Shown here in pieces: positions 11,936-23,381 of a stretch of DNA of 64,000 nucleotides. Position 1 is the first letter of the stretch; each line of letters begins with the position of its first letter. The translations under genes and the position numbers were made by a program. This DNA comes from Scytalidium lignicola. Its lineage: Eukaryota; Ascomycota; Leotiomycetes. Location of the stretch: the NCBI GenBank assembly GCA_002812745.2, contig NCSJ02000204.1, forward strand, positions 1 to 64,000. The letters run 5' to 3'. The notes beneath the pieces were generated by a model. That model made no database searches and was not told where the DNA came from. It was given only the letters and a program-made list of their open reading frames with translations.

Positions 11936-13584
11936 ATGGAGAATCCAGAGGATATCGAATCCGATAAAGGCGTCCAAATCATCTACGCAGAAAACTTCAG
12001 AGAGAAACGATCTAGCAGTCTCCATCCGGAACTTGAACAGTATCTCCTAGAGAGACACGGAACCTTAGATCTAGATCCTCTACCGTCAGCTTCTCCTGAT
12101 GACCCTCTCAACTAGCCATCATGGAAGAAGGATCTCCAGATGCTCATGATGGTGATTCATGCTGCTATGAACACCTTTGGCTCCGCAGCAGTGATCCCCG
12201 GGTTTGAGAATTTTGCTGAGTTATATGGCGTCTCAATCAATTCTGCATCATATTTATGTTCTGTACAGGTAAGGTTAATATTAACACCCTAGCCTCTCTC
12301 AGCATCTAAATACTACACCTCCAGATTCTCTTCCTTGGCATTTTCCCTTTCTTTTGGAATCCAATCTCGAAACGGTTTGGACGTCGCCCGATTTTCCTTA
12401 TATCTACACTGGCAAGCTGTATCTTGAACATTGGAGGTGGATGCTGTAAGTCTTATGGTGCTCAAATGACGACTAGAATCCTTGTATCGATTTTCGGTTG
12501 CCCACCGTTAGGTTTTGGCAGTGCTGTCGTAACAGAACTCTTTTTCAGCCATGAACGAGCTCAGAAGATGGGATGATGGACCTTGATGGTCACCCTCGGA
12601 ATTCCAGGTGGGCCACTTGTTTTTGGTTTCGTCACACAGCATCTCGGTGTTAAATGGATTTTTTGGATTCTTGCGTGTATAAACATTTGTGAATTCCTTG
12701 GATATCTGATCTTCAACGCAGAGACGCTCTACGATCGGTCTGGTTCAGAATATTGGCGCAATCCGAGCTATAATCGTTTCCGGTTTCATCGCTTGGATCT
12801 CACTCCTCTAGCTCTTAAAGATTTTATCCGCCCTTTAAATCTCTTTGCGCGTTCGAGGGTCTTGATACCTGCGATTGCTTATGCTCTTGTGTTCACTTAT
12901 GCAAATACAGCCATTACTGTAGAATTGCCGCAGCAGTTTGGCAAGAAATTTCACTTCAATGCACAGCAGATCGGACTCCAATACATTTCAGTCATCATTG
13001 GTTCAGGGCTTGGTGAACAGCTCAGCGGCCCATTATCAGATCTATTCCTTAATCGATACTCTAAACGTGTCGGCCACAAACATCCTGCCCATCGTCTATG
13101 GATTTCATACTTTGGTTTTTTGACCGTTTTCGTTGGAATCATAGTGTGGGGCGTTCAGCTGAACAAGGCAAAGGAGGTGTGCTTATATTTACCTAAACCT
13201 AAACGTTTAGACTCATAGACACTGACTTGCTTCAGATGCAGTGGAATGTGACGCCACTTATTGGCGCAGGAATTTCGAATTTTGGAAACCAGGTTATAAC
13301 AACTACCCTGATAACCTTCTCAGTCGACAACTATCGCGATCAGGCCGCCGATGTCGGTGTGTTCATCAACGTTATACGACAAACCTGGGCATTTGTAAGT
13401 CCTGGAATGGATTAATTTAGAGAGCTGGACTGATGAAAATAAATAGATTGGACCCTTCTATTTCCCGATTATGTATGACTCTTTAGGTCTTGTGGGTGGA
13501 TCTGGTTTGCTTGTTGGCCTCGTTGCTCTATTCGGACTTACTTCGGTCATCCTCATTCACTACCGTGATCGTAAATACATGTAG
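11936..13584 (+). pseudogene. MFS exporter (drug:H+ antiporter type) with two in-frame stops
   Basis: The family exports small molecules through about 12 membrane helices, and a copy beside a metabolite locus usually exports its product. Exons are 11936-12268, 12325-13176, 13236-13394 and 13447-13584. The total is 494 codons and every exon is a multiple of three. The start MENPEDIES was chosen as the first ATG before the LHPELEQYLLERHG segment. MFS signatures include DDPLN-stop-PSWKKD before helix 1, KRFGRRP after helix 2 and LGIPGGPLVFG in helix 5. TAG at 12113-12115 sits where this family nearly always has Trp, and TGA at 12574-12576 lies just before WTLMVTLG. Both fit single transitions. 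The frame is open everywhere else, so the loss looks recent. Stop readthrough or an assembly error is less likely. Confidence 0.85.
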
Positions 13585-14111
13585 TGTCTGGGCATGGATA
13601 ATTCCGGGCCGTAAGAATGGGCTTTACAAATTGTGGCTATATAAAACAGTTTGAAAGGTGTTTCCGTGTTGCAATTTAACCTTACAGAATATGACCTATA
13701 AGTGGCGATGAGACAATGTCGAAGCAAATTTCCATTGGGATTTTATTAGTTTAATTACGTTAAAATAGACTCAAGCTATTGTATGGCAGCAAGGCAAAAA
13801 TGTAGTAGCATTTAAAGTGGTCAAAAAGCACCATTAGAGCGTAGAAAGTAAAGACGTTTAGACAATGTCCGTTCAACTGTAGTATTATTGTTATGTCCTG
13901 AGTTCGAAAAAGGGAGTAACATATTATAAAGCGCATTAGAAGTCTATCTTCTATAGCGACATATAAATATTGTCAAAGTTCTCAACCAAAATAGGTATAA
14001 CAGTACTATAGCTATCTACGGGTCTCTAATTGAATGAACACTTCTACATTACCACCAGCAAATATAATAACTTCTCGACTACTCTAAAACTTCATCAGCC
14101 ATTCGTATTAC

Positions 14112-14250
14112 CGTGGGATTTTAACTACGACCTGACCATTGAATTAATTATTGGCAAGCTTGTGAATGAATTCATCAAGCTTGTCAAACTCAAGTACCAC
14201 TCCTGCATCGTGAATCACCACCCAGTTACCAGGCTAAAGATTCACGCCAA
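14112..14250 (-). pseudogene. Relic resembling zinc alcohol dehydrogenase
   Basis: The minus-strand frame reads PGNWVVIHDAG, like the start of the NAD-binding fold in medium-chain dehydrogenases. It runs at once into a segment ending LDEFIHKLANN-stop-FNGQVVVKIP, like the family C terminus. Most of the domain between them is missing, and stops lie before and inside the segment. This looks like an internally deleted relic. Confidence 0.4.
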
Positions 14251-14814
14251 ATAGCGGAGAACATAGTGGTACTAGCTAAAAGTTGTGAGTCTAAAAAGAT
14301 CTTGTAATATATATATATGCTAGCTAGTTCATACAATAAAGGGGCATTGCAGCAGATTCAGATAGTAGTAATATAGGCATCTCCATCACATATTTTGCAT
14401 TTGCAATGATGTATTCTAGATTGATGGTTTAGATTGGATATTACACAGATGTACTAGTAATAGATGCTGATTAACATAAGCAGAAAAGTTTTAGGAACAG
14501 TCTATTAGTGAAAATTTAGTATCTCATGCTTTACAAAGACACAAAGACAAAACAATAGCACTCACTTGGCCAGAATTGTGTTATCTGGGGCATACTGTGT
14601 ATTCTATTTCGCATACTACACAGACACGGTGTATCCAACTTGTGTTTAATGATGTCAATGTCCATTCTTCAATATTCTCTACAGAAACTGTGCTCAAGTT
14701 TACATATCGGTTACCGGGGGCTCACCCTACACCTACTCCCTGATTCATATAATTCTCAGGTACATTAGGTCATACTATGCCGTAGTAAGTATTATGAAGC
14801 ACTACCTCCCTAAG

Positions 14815-15000
14815 TTATAAGTTGCAACCTTTAACTACGCGGCCAATACCTTCGTATCCCGCAATATTTGTGAGCAAAAGCTTCTCGCCAAATATCCGTG
14901 ATATGTCAGAGTGGTCGTAGAGATAATTATAGTTCAGAATGTTGTCTGCCGGTATCAAAACATAATGGCATAATTCTTCACGTATCAGACTCCAGCGCAT
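14815..15000 (-). pseudogene. Relic resembling N-terminal part of a medium-chain reductase
   Basis: A 61-codon minus-strand frame contains IPADN, then an acidic loop, then LLLTNIAGYEGIGRVVK. This resembles the PADxN and G-x-EG-x-G segments of quinone or enoyl reductase-type proteins. It breaks off after that motif. It may or may not belong to the same former gene as 14112-14250. Recognition is by motif only. Confidence 0.35.
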
Positions 15001-15739
15001 TCCAACTTGACTAGTAGTTCATCCATACCAGGTGGGGGGATTTAAGAATCGCTTTTCACGAGTACAAGTGCCGAAAGTGCAGAGCTATTAACTAAATCAG
15101 CAAGCTGGGTTGAAATAGCAGAGGCGTCCATGACACAGCTTATAATTTATTGTAGTTATTGCGTGAATTGAGGCCATATAAGCATTCTATTCTAAAGAGT
15201 TTTTGGATAACAGACAAAGAAATATACAGGAACATATTCTCTGATGTTCATATCTTTCGACTGAAAATGTTAAGTTTTAGCCCTCTGTGCAGACTTAGAA
15301 CCCTTCTGCTAGATTGCAGAAAGACAACTAATTAACTATGCGGACATTCGGGGTCTCTGCCCGGGAACTGCATTCAGAGACTGCAGCCTGTGAATCATAG
15401 CCGGAGAGATAGATGGACGGCTCATAGAAAACCTGTACAAAAGTAGAGGCAATACAGCTTTTCCTGCAGTTTGGAAACTAATTACAATTACAAGAGTAAT
15501 ATGCCCATATCTATAATTAAAAATTAAATAAGAGAATCTTAAATCTTGATGAGAATACCTCATGGCCTTTTGGTATTTGTAGAGGATTTGTAAACTTGTT
15601 GAAATTCAAATTTAGTAAAGCATGCCCGATATAAAAACACTAGGCCTGGAAAAACCTAACTCTACAAAACATACGCATCTCTACTCATCCACTTTCATAT
15701 TACATATAATATTAATAAACTTCTAATATATTTTAGCCA

Positions 15740-16037
15740 TACTTAAATCCTCTAGCCACTTACCTAAATCCTCCGGATTGCGCCGGTATGGGCTATTGCA
15801 CAGACCACTTTCTAGCACAATACCTTGAATAACCCTGTAATTTTAATGAGTTATAGTCCATAGGCTTCGAACAGCCCATAACCCACTGCACTTGAGTATA
15901 TATTATATTTTGGTTTAACTCTATTATACAAATATTGGTGTAAGGCTTGAGAATTCAGCTAAAACTGTGCATTATTGCCTGAAAAATAGCCGATACCGGG
16001 TAAGCCGGTGGTTTAGGTAGGCTGAAGGATTTAAGTA
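15740..16037. mobile_element. MITE-like element A (298 bp)
   Basis: The ends are TACTTAAATCC and GGATTTAAGTA, a perfect 11-base inverted pair that leaves TA at both edges, as in Tc1/mariner-type insertions. The inverted match continues imperfectly for about 55 bases, including CCGGTATGGGCTATT against AATAGCCGATACCGG. There is no coding capacity. Confidence 0.65.
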
Positions 16038-16042
16038 GGGGA

Positions 16043-16494
16043 TACTTAAATCCACTTGGCACTTACTTAAATCCACTTGAAATCGCCGGCATCGGCTGTT
16101 GCACAGACCACTTGATCCTCCAATACACTAAAATGTACTGTAATTATAGCAATGATTAAGCTTTAATAGCCTATAACTATACTGACTTTTAGGCTTTAAC
16201 AAGCCTAATAACACACTATATCTTACTATGCATTTAATTATCATTTAATTCTGTAAAATTAAAATCTCATCTAGAATAATTTTAACATAAAATAAATATA
16301 CGAATAACTATAAATATACTATAATTTAATAATAATTAAAATGCTTTATGACCTTGTAAAACTACTTCATATTTTCACATATAAAAAGTATGCATAGCCT
16401 GAAAATTATGTTTAATAAGTGTATTGTTGCCTGAACAGCAGCCGATGCCAGCGATTTCAAGTGGATTTAAGTAAGTGCCAAGTGGATTTAAGTA
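16043..16494. mobile_element. MITE-like element B (452 bp)
   Basis: It has the same TACTTAAATCC / GGATTTAAGTA ends as element A, which ends five bases earlier. Its inverted repeats are longer and better conserved, about 60 bases, and contain a duplicated ACTTAAATCCACTTG unit and CGGCATCGGCTG. The interior is AT-rich and non-coding. A and B are clearly the same family. Confidence 0.7.
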
Positions 16495-17186
16495 AGCCCT
16501 TTAAGTATAACCGTATTTTAGTACTTGAAAATCGAAATCAAATCAGAATCAATTAATTATTAAATACGGAGGTACTAAAGTTAATTTTAGCGAACCCTAG
16601 TTTCAATACAGACCTTGAAACTTGTCGTCCGCGCTTATTAGATCTTAGTAATTCAGCAATGCATTAAGCACCTTAGATGTTCCAGAGGAGACAAGCCAGA
16701 TCTTGCAGCAGGAGCATCGATTGCGAAGCCAAACGCTAAACCCCTTTTGACCAGTCGCCCGCGCTTATCTCCAGCCATTCGATGACGATAAATCGCCGAT
16801 GAGTAAGCTATCAGTACCGATGTACCCCCCCTTTTCTCTGGGGCGAGACTGCGGGAGTGAAGTGAAAACTTCCTTTCACTTCACCTCCGAAACGGGCCAG
16901 TAATGCCGAGAAAATTGCACTATTCATGTCACGGGCTTTAAGGCTCCGGGGAAGCAATCCTTATTGTGGGGCATTCTAGAGTCAGAGCTTCTTTCTACCG
17001 CCATCATCTCCATCCTTTACCCATCTTGATACGCGGCGACACAGGCACATCCACGTACACGTACGATTTGACTGTTGCAGCTGGAGCTGATTTTCAGCGA
17101 GTGACCTGCATGTCGTACTACCAACCCTGCTCAGTGCTTGTGGCCTTTCCTACAACTCAGGTCAGTTGCCCCTTGTATGATACAGA

Positions 17187-18919
17187 ATGGAGGAGCTTGT
17201 GTGGATCACACCTCCCCATTTGTCATCCTTCCCTTCACAACCCTTCAAGAACTATCGCAGGCGATCCGAGGGCACGAAGAGACAGCCAGGATATCATCCT
17301 GGTTGTTTGAAATGTCGCATTCGGAAAAAGAAGTGTGATGGACGAAGGCCTACATGTCTTGGGTGTGAGCGGAATGTCTTATTATGCAATTGGCCTGATG
17401 AGGTTGGAGAGTTCTCACACTCATTGATAAAAGATCGTCGACATTCAGGTTGTCATTATGATTCTACGACATCAGCATCTCCATTATCAGCCCATAGCAA
17501 CACCTCTAGTCCTGGTATGACAGAACAAGGGTCTTTACCCATATCCTTTTCTCCGCCGTCCCCAACTTCCTCGAGTAATAATGGTCACCGGCCTCCACAG
17601 TTCATCCATCAACCCGCGCTGGGTGGACGGTTGTTGAAAAACCAAAATTCGTTGATGTTATACGAACACTGGATAAATAACACTGCCAACGCTTTGTCCG
17701 CTCTTCAAGGTCATCGTAACGCATTCGTGACTGAGCTGCCCAAAATTGCTCTTCAGTACCCGAATATGGTTCTGCAGAGCCTTCTTGCACTAAGCGGAAT
17801 CCACTATGGCAATAGAAACCGGAACAACAATGTTATTCGGCAATTGACATATACACACCTTGGTCAAGCATTACAAGCACTGAAGTATGGCTTAACAAAG
17901 CATGTATCTGGAGCGGAGAATAACGCACTTCCACTTCTTGTTACGACCTTGATATTTTGTTTTGTAGAGGTACGTTTCTCGTGTCTAATTCCTCCAATAT
18001 CAACAAAAACAACACCATCTCATAACAACTACAGACTGTACGTGGAGACGACAAGGGAAACCTACGATATCATCTTCGAGCCGCTCGATTGTTATTATCA
18101 AAAGTCCTCAAATCACAAGAACTCCGACACGAAGAATCAATCCTAGAATTCCTCAAAGAATACTATGCATATATAGCCCATATCACCGATCTCAGCACAG
18201 ATATGGATACGCCATCCTCAGACCCTAGTAGTTTTACAGGTGCGGAACCTTTGACAAGTGATAAAAGTTCGGGAGTTCTACTTGGGTGTGCCTATAAGCT
18301 CTTTGAAATGATTCCACGGATATCAACCCTTGCTCGAGAACAGCACGAACTAACAACATACGCCTCTCAATCGACTATGGATCAATATAAACTCGAGGAG
18401 AAGGCCCATCTGGTAGTCCAAAAACGCCTAAACCTCCAATCACACATCTTCGCTTGGCAGCCTCCACCAAACTGTGACAACGACTTTGAGCTTTGCGGTC
18501 GAATCTACCAACAAGCCTTATTAGTGTACAACAATCCACCTTTTCCATCCATCTTCTCTAATTCCGCTTCCAACCTCTCCTTCGCCCGCCAAAGCATTGA
18601 CAATACCATCTCTCTACTAAATCTTCTTCCTATGAATGCACCCATTTCCGCAACACTCGTCTGGCCGCTTGCCTTCTTGGGTACTTTGGCAGAAGAGTTG
18701 CACCAGCGCCATGCAATCAGATCTAGGTTGGAAGGGATTTGGAATATTCTAGGCTTAGGAAATGTGAAAGCTACGATTGATTTTCTGGACCGTTATTGGT
18801 CAGATGAGGCACTAACGGATCAGAAGGAGAAGGGATGCGTGGGTGGAGGTTTGAGGTATTATCAAGGTCATTTGGAGTTGTTGATGGAGAGATATGGGCT
18901 TGATATTTCATTTGTTTAG
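17187..18919 (+). CDS. Zn2Cys6 transcription factor (C6 type)
   Basis: A nuclear regulator, probably of genes in this neighbourhood. Exons are 17187-17969 and 18035-18919 with one 65-base intron, giving 555 residues. The zinc cluster CLKCRIRKKKC...CLGCERNVLLC is at about residues 40-66 with 2-6-6-2-6 cysteine spacing. A Ser/Pro-rich linker follows at about 85-145. The remaining part has the helical C-terminal region typical of fungal TF_2-type proteins (LLALSGIHYGNRN; ARLLLSKVLKSQE across the intron). The start is the first ATG of the open frame. Thirty-nine residues before the cluster is plausible, but an upstream exon cannot be ruled out. No defects are seen. The next gene lies 0.7 kb downstream on the same strand. 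Confidence 0.85.
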
Positions 18920-19593
18920 GAAAGTCATGGATATTAGGGATGAGATGAGACTAGGATGTGTTGCTAATTAATTTTAGATTTCATATAGGGTGAGGTACTT
19001 ATGGGGCTAGGAGCCGGAAGACTTCAGGCTCAGACGTTTTTGAAGTTTCATATTCATGTAAACATGCTTTAAATTCCTGGGACATACCTTCACCACCTAC
19101 CAGAGTAGAAACTATTTCACAAGAACGTAATATAATCTAGGTTATTATTAACTATAGAGTTATAAGAGCGCCCTTATCGCATTCCCCTATTCGTATGTGA
19201 TTGATCCGCCAAAAGTGGGCCAAAGGAGTACTGGTGCAGAAGTCAACCCCACCCATCGTAATCTCGAAATTATCAGCCCGGCGGCTATCTTATCAGTGAA
19301 GTGGATGAAAGGCCATTCTATGGATAGTACTGTTATCCGTCAGCCTGAGGAAAGAAAAAGAATGTGGAGTTTGCAGTTAAACTAATATATATAACCAGGC
19401 CAAAGAAATATCCTAGAAAAGACTAAGTTACACCACGCCCTATTACGTACTTCCAATCTCTGCAGCCTAATAATATATAAATACTTAACCATATTCTGCT
19501 AGGTTACATTTCATTCCGAGGCCTTGTTGCAGAGGGAATACNAAAAAAAGCGAAAATATCATAAATAAGAATTTTGTTAAAATACAGACCACG
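18920..19593. other. Intergenic region
   Basis: This is the 3' flank of the regulator and the 5' flank of the dimethylformamidase-like gene. AT-rich stretches lie around 19130-19180 and 19390-19590, and an N occurs at 19542 beside an A run. No gene is recognised. Confidence 0.5.
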
Positions 19594-22192
19594 ATGACTC
19601 CAACATCTGTTTGTCCTGTGCCAGCGGATTATCCACCAGAGATAATCGGGTACGTTGAGCCTTGGATAGCAAGCCCTGGACAAGTTGTTGATATAAAGGT
19701 ATGTGATTTGGCTAATATATTGATTTCTGATCTTAAAATTGCTTTCTTTCTCTTCTCAAAATTCTTAAGTCTCCCAACCCATACATAGGATTATGAAATA
19801 ACAAAGCTTGGAAGATCTCCTGTACCGAAGAAGATTACAGCTACCGAGTCATCCGCTTAATACAAAGCCATACCGGACCTCATTTTCCATCGAAACAAGA
19901 AGAAGAAATTACATGTATCCCACGAGGCAGGTGCAGAGGTAGGTTCCAATTGGCAAGACCAGGCTCCTTCGCCATTGTCGAGAGTCTTGGCCTCAAATCC
20001 AATGATACTGGAATTCATATGTCTCTCTTCATCCAACCATTTTTGCCGGAGTCGGGACATTTACAGACTCTGGTGTCAAATCTAGATACTGGGAACAAGA
20101 CTGGTGTAGCCGTAGTAATTAACACAACAGGTGAGATCGAGGTTTGGGTGGGGACGGGAAATAATGTGGAGGTTGTGAAATCGAGATTTATGCCTACTAA
20201 ATCTAGGTGGACGGGAATTGATTTGAAAGTCGAAGATAAGGAAGTGGATATTATATTCACGCCAAAAGCTCAGGTTTTGGAGTCTGCACAGCTAAAGAAA
20301 GTCTCCAATGCCACCTTGAAGGACGCTGTTTTATTCGCTTCATCATCTCCTCTACTCATAGCAGGCGGTTATGCTTCTTCCTCTACCACTTCTTCACCTT
20401 ACGTAACCTCCTTTTATAATGGCCGGATCGATTCCTTGTGTCTCGAAACTTTAGGATCCAAAGCCCGAATGCTTGCAACCTATGATTTCGCCCGCCAAAT
20501 ATCCAGCGATAGCATCATCGACACATCCGTTGCTTCTCGTCACGGACTCTTAGTCAATGCCCCAAGTCGGGCAATGAAAGGTCATGATTGGGATGGCTCA
20601 GAGGTAGACTGGACGAAAGCAAAGTACGGATATGGAGCTATTCATTTTCATGAGGATGATTTGGATGACGCATGCTGGGAGACGGATTTTAAGATTACTA
20701 TCCCTGAGGATGCTCGATCGGGGGCTTATGCAGTTGAGGTAAGGTCTGGTGAGGTGATGGACACGGTTGTGTTCTTTGTAAGGCCAACTAAAAACACCAC
20801 TTCCAAGGTATGGCATTTTCATGTGGCATATATATATCTATTAGATATCCACATGTTCCTCTTTTGCGTAAGAACAAGGTGTATCAGTTCCATTAGCTAA
20901 CCACCTTTAGCTCGGTTCTAAAGTTGCTCTTGTAATGTCAACTTTCACCTATCTCTCATATGCCAACGAACATATGTGGGATATGACCTCCCCAGCGCGA
21001 CTTGAGGTTCCCAACCCTGACTTCACCCCCTTGAAAGATATAAACTACCTAAAATCTACCCGTCGTAGTGACTTAGGGCTATCCTGTTACGACGTCCACA
21101 AGGATCTCACAGGGGTTATTTTCTCTTCTTCGAAAAGGCCAATTTTGAATCTTAAACCTGATTATATTCACTGGGCATTACATCGACCTCGAGAATTCAG
21201 CGCTGACATGCTCATGTTAGCCTTCTTAGAACGAAGTGGTATTGCATATGACGTGCTTACAGATCATGAATTACACGAGAATGGGGTCTCAGCTTTGACT
21301 CCATATACAACTGCTATCACAGGCTGCCACCCTGAGTACCCATCGTTAGAATCATATTCTGCATACATTGGCTTCGCTGCCCAAGGAGGAAACCTTATGT
21401 ACCTTGGTGGCAACGGCTTTTATTGGGTCTCAGCAACGGACATGTTAGCCCGGCCGCACCGTCTCGAGGTTCGCCGCGGTGAGCAAGGAGTTCGAACCAG
21501 CTTTCAGCAGCCAGGAGAACGAATGCACAGCTTAAACGGGACACATGGCGGACTATGGCGCGGTCGTGGTAGGGCCTGCAATTATTTGTTTGGCATCGGC
21601 TGCTGTGGTGAGGGAACTGGCCCTGGGGTAGCATACCTGCCTTCACCTGGTATTCTGAAAGGATATCCGGAAGTGGCGTTCATCCTCGATGGTGTAGGAG
21701 AAACTGAACTCATTGGCGAGTTTGGCTACGGCGGTGGAGCTAGTGGTGATGAAATTGATCGATACGATGAGCAGTATGGCAGTCCGAAGAATGCAGTCGT
21801 GGTAGCGAGTAGTGTAGGGCATCCCGACGATTTTGGGCTATTTCCAGAGGATAGTGGATTCCCCATGAAAGAGACGCTGGGGACTCAGACGAAGTTGATT
21901 AGGAGCGATGTGGTGTGGTATCGGACAAGTAGTGGGGGTGCTGTATTCAGCGTGGGAAGTATAAATGTAAGTGTCTCCCTTTCCCGCCCCTGAAAATGGG
22001 GTGTCTAGTAAAGTGGAGCAAAATGAAGAAGTTGTTGAGATACTTATTAATTTCCCTCTGTAGTGGTATTCATCCCTGGGATGGGATAATTATCAGAATG
22101 GCGTGGCTAGGATAACAGGGAATGTGTTAAGGGAATTTGCAAAGAGAAAGGGACAACATGTGTCAGATCGATGGCCCCAAAGTAAAATTTAA
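19594..22192 (+). CDS. N,N-dimethylformamidase large-subunit-like protein
   Basis: It resembles the large subunit of bacterial dimethylformamidase, an iron amidohydrolase, and its fungal homologues of unknown substrate. Exons are 19594-19698, 19815-20807, 20911-21966 and 22064-22192, giving 760 residues with every exon a multiple of three. An N-terminal Ig-like segment begins EIIGYVEPWIASPGQ. A concanavalin-type beta domain covers roughly 90-290, with FYNGRIDSL as its signature. The C-terminal amidohydrolase-like domain starts near VMSTFTYLSYANEH and includes FLERSGIAYDVLTDHELH, GGNLMYLGGNGFYWV and the Gly-rich end. Bacterial DmfA2 binds iron through two Tyr and one Glu; their counterparts cannot be assigned by eye. 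No signal peptide is seen. It lies between a regulator and a UbiA-type gene, which is unusual for a pure catabolic enzyme. Amide hydrolysis is inference. Confidence 0.75.
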
Positions 22193-23381
22193 ACTAGGCC
22201 TGTAATTACCTTACGTTTTGTTTATGATCTCGTTAAATGATGGTGATTTAGTTATTCACCTTCTGTCTCCTTATAATTATTGTGAGGAATTTAAGTCATG
22301 TTATCAAGCCTGTAATTGAACTGACAGGATAGGACTTATCTGCTATTCCTAAAAAAGAAGTATTATTTAATCAAATAGAGCGGTTAAGATCGGTGCTAAG
22401 AATGGGAGAAGGACGTGGAGCTCGAAGGAATGATCTAGGCATTGAGCTTGAGTGTTCGCTAAATTCCCAGATCTGAACCAGGTATCGCAGATTCTAACGA
22501 GAGGGGATTAAGCTGTGACGAGGAGGATCTCTGTCATATCTGATCTTCTTTAGTGATAAACCGCTTATTATGTAGTATTTATGGAATTTTCCAAATTCCA
22601 TTCGACAGTATACAAACCGAGTCGGGATCGTACTGGAATCCAACAGCGAAATCTACTGAGTCTCTTTGTCAATCATTAAATGTGTTCGATTTTACTATCC
22701 TAGATATTAAGTGAATGATAAGGCTTGGTCCAACCTAGTTGTAATAAAGTGGTTTAGATATATACCCGAGAAATTAGGTCAAAGAAAAGAGGGAGGGAAA
22801 AAGACCGCGATCACTTTGACTAAGGCGGACCGGGCAAGATGCGGTAGAATAGGAGGGAAGAAGACTTTTGTAATTACTACTAGTACTACATACTAAAACT
22901 CATGTAATACAAGATCTCTGTTTGAAGTCTCCAGAGTCTCTGTACGAGGTCTATGTCATGCCAGATTTCCATCCACAACATGGTCCAGAAATAAGAATTT
23001 AAGATAGTGAAGGCAACTTATTGATTTTGTTTTCCTTGTTCCTAAATAATTATCTTGAATGAGTGTATATACTTATGCTAGTTCAACTTAACTGCTCNTT
23101 TTTTATATTTTACCTTTACATATACTACATCTCTTCATCTCTCAAATCAAAAATGCTTAATCGGAAAATATCTACATTTTTGAACTCATTTCGCATATCA
23201 TTTATTCTCGGACTGGTAACTTGCTCGGAATATTCTCATGCAGCACCAACGTTCCAATGTCTCTCACTATTTACACGACCCACAGCAAATTTTAGATATA
23301 GTTTGTTCCATCAGTAATCGAAACTACAACTAGCTTGAAGACTTTTAGCTTGTCCCAATCTGTTCTACGTCATTCTGACAT
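22193..23381. other. Intergenic region, convergent genes
   Basis: This lies between the 3' ends of the dimethylformamidase-like gene and the UbiA-type gene. No coding signature is recognised. There is an N at 23099 beside a T run. Confidence 0.5.

Larger units (their letters stand above)
13585..17186. other. AT-rich spacer with gene relics and MITE-like elements
   Basis: No intact gene is seen. The segment contains two short medium-chain dehydrogenase relics (14112-14250 and 14815-15000, minus strand) and two adjacent elements with inverted-repeat ends (15740-16037 and 16043-16494). From about 16650 the base composition rises towards the 5' flank of the next regulator. Short open frames at 15336-15563 and 16966-17310 have no recognisable family. 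Confidence 0.5.

Noticed and set aside
13186..13206. CCTAAACCTAAACG inside an exporter intron as telomere-like repeat
   Set aside because: Only two units within a spliced intron; no array.
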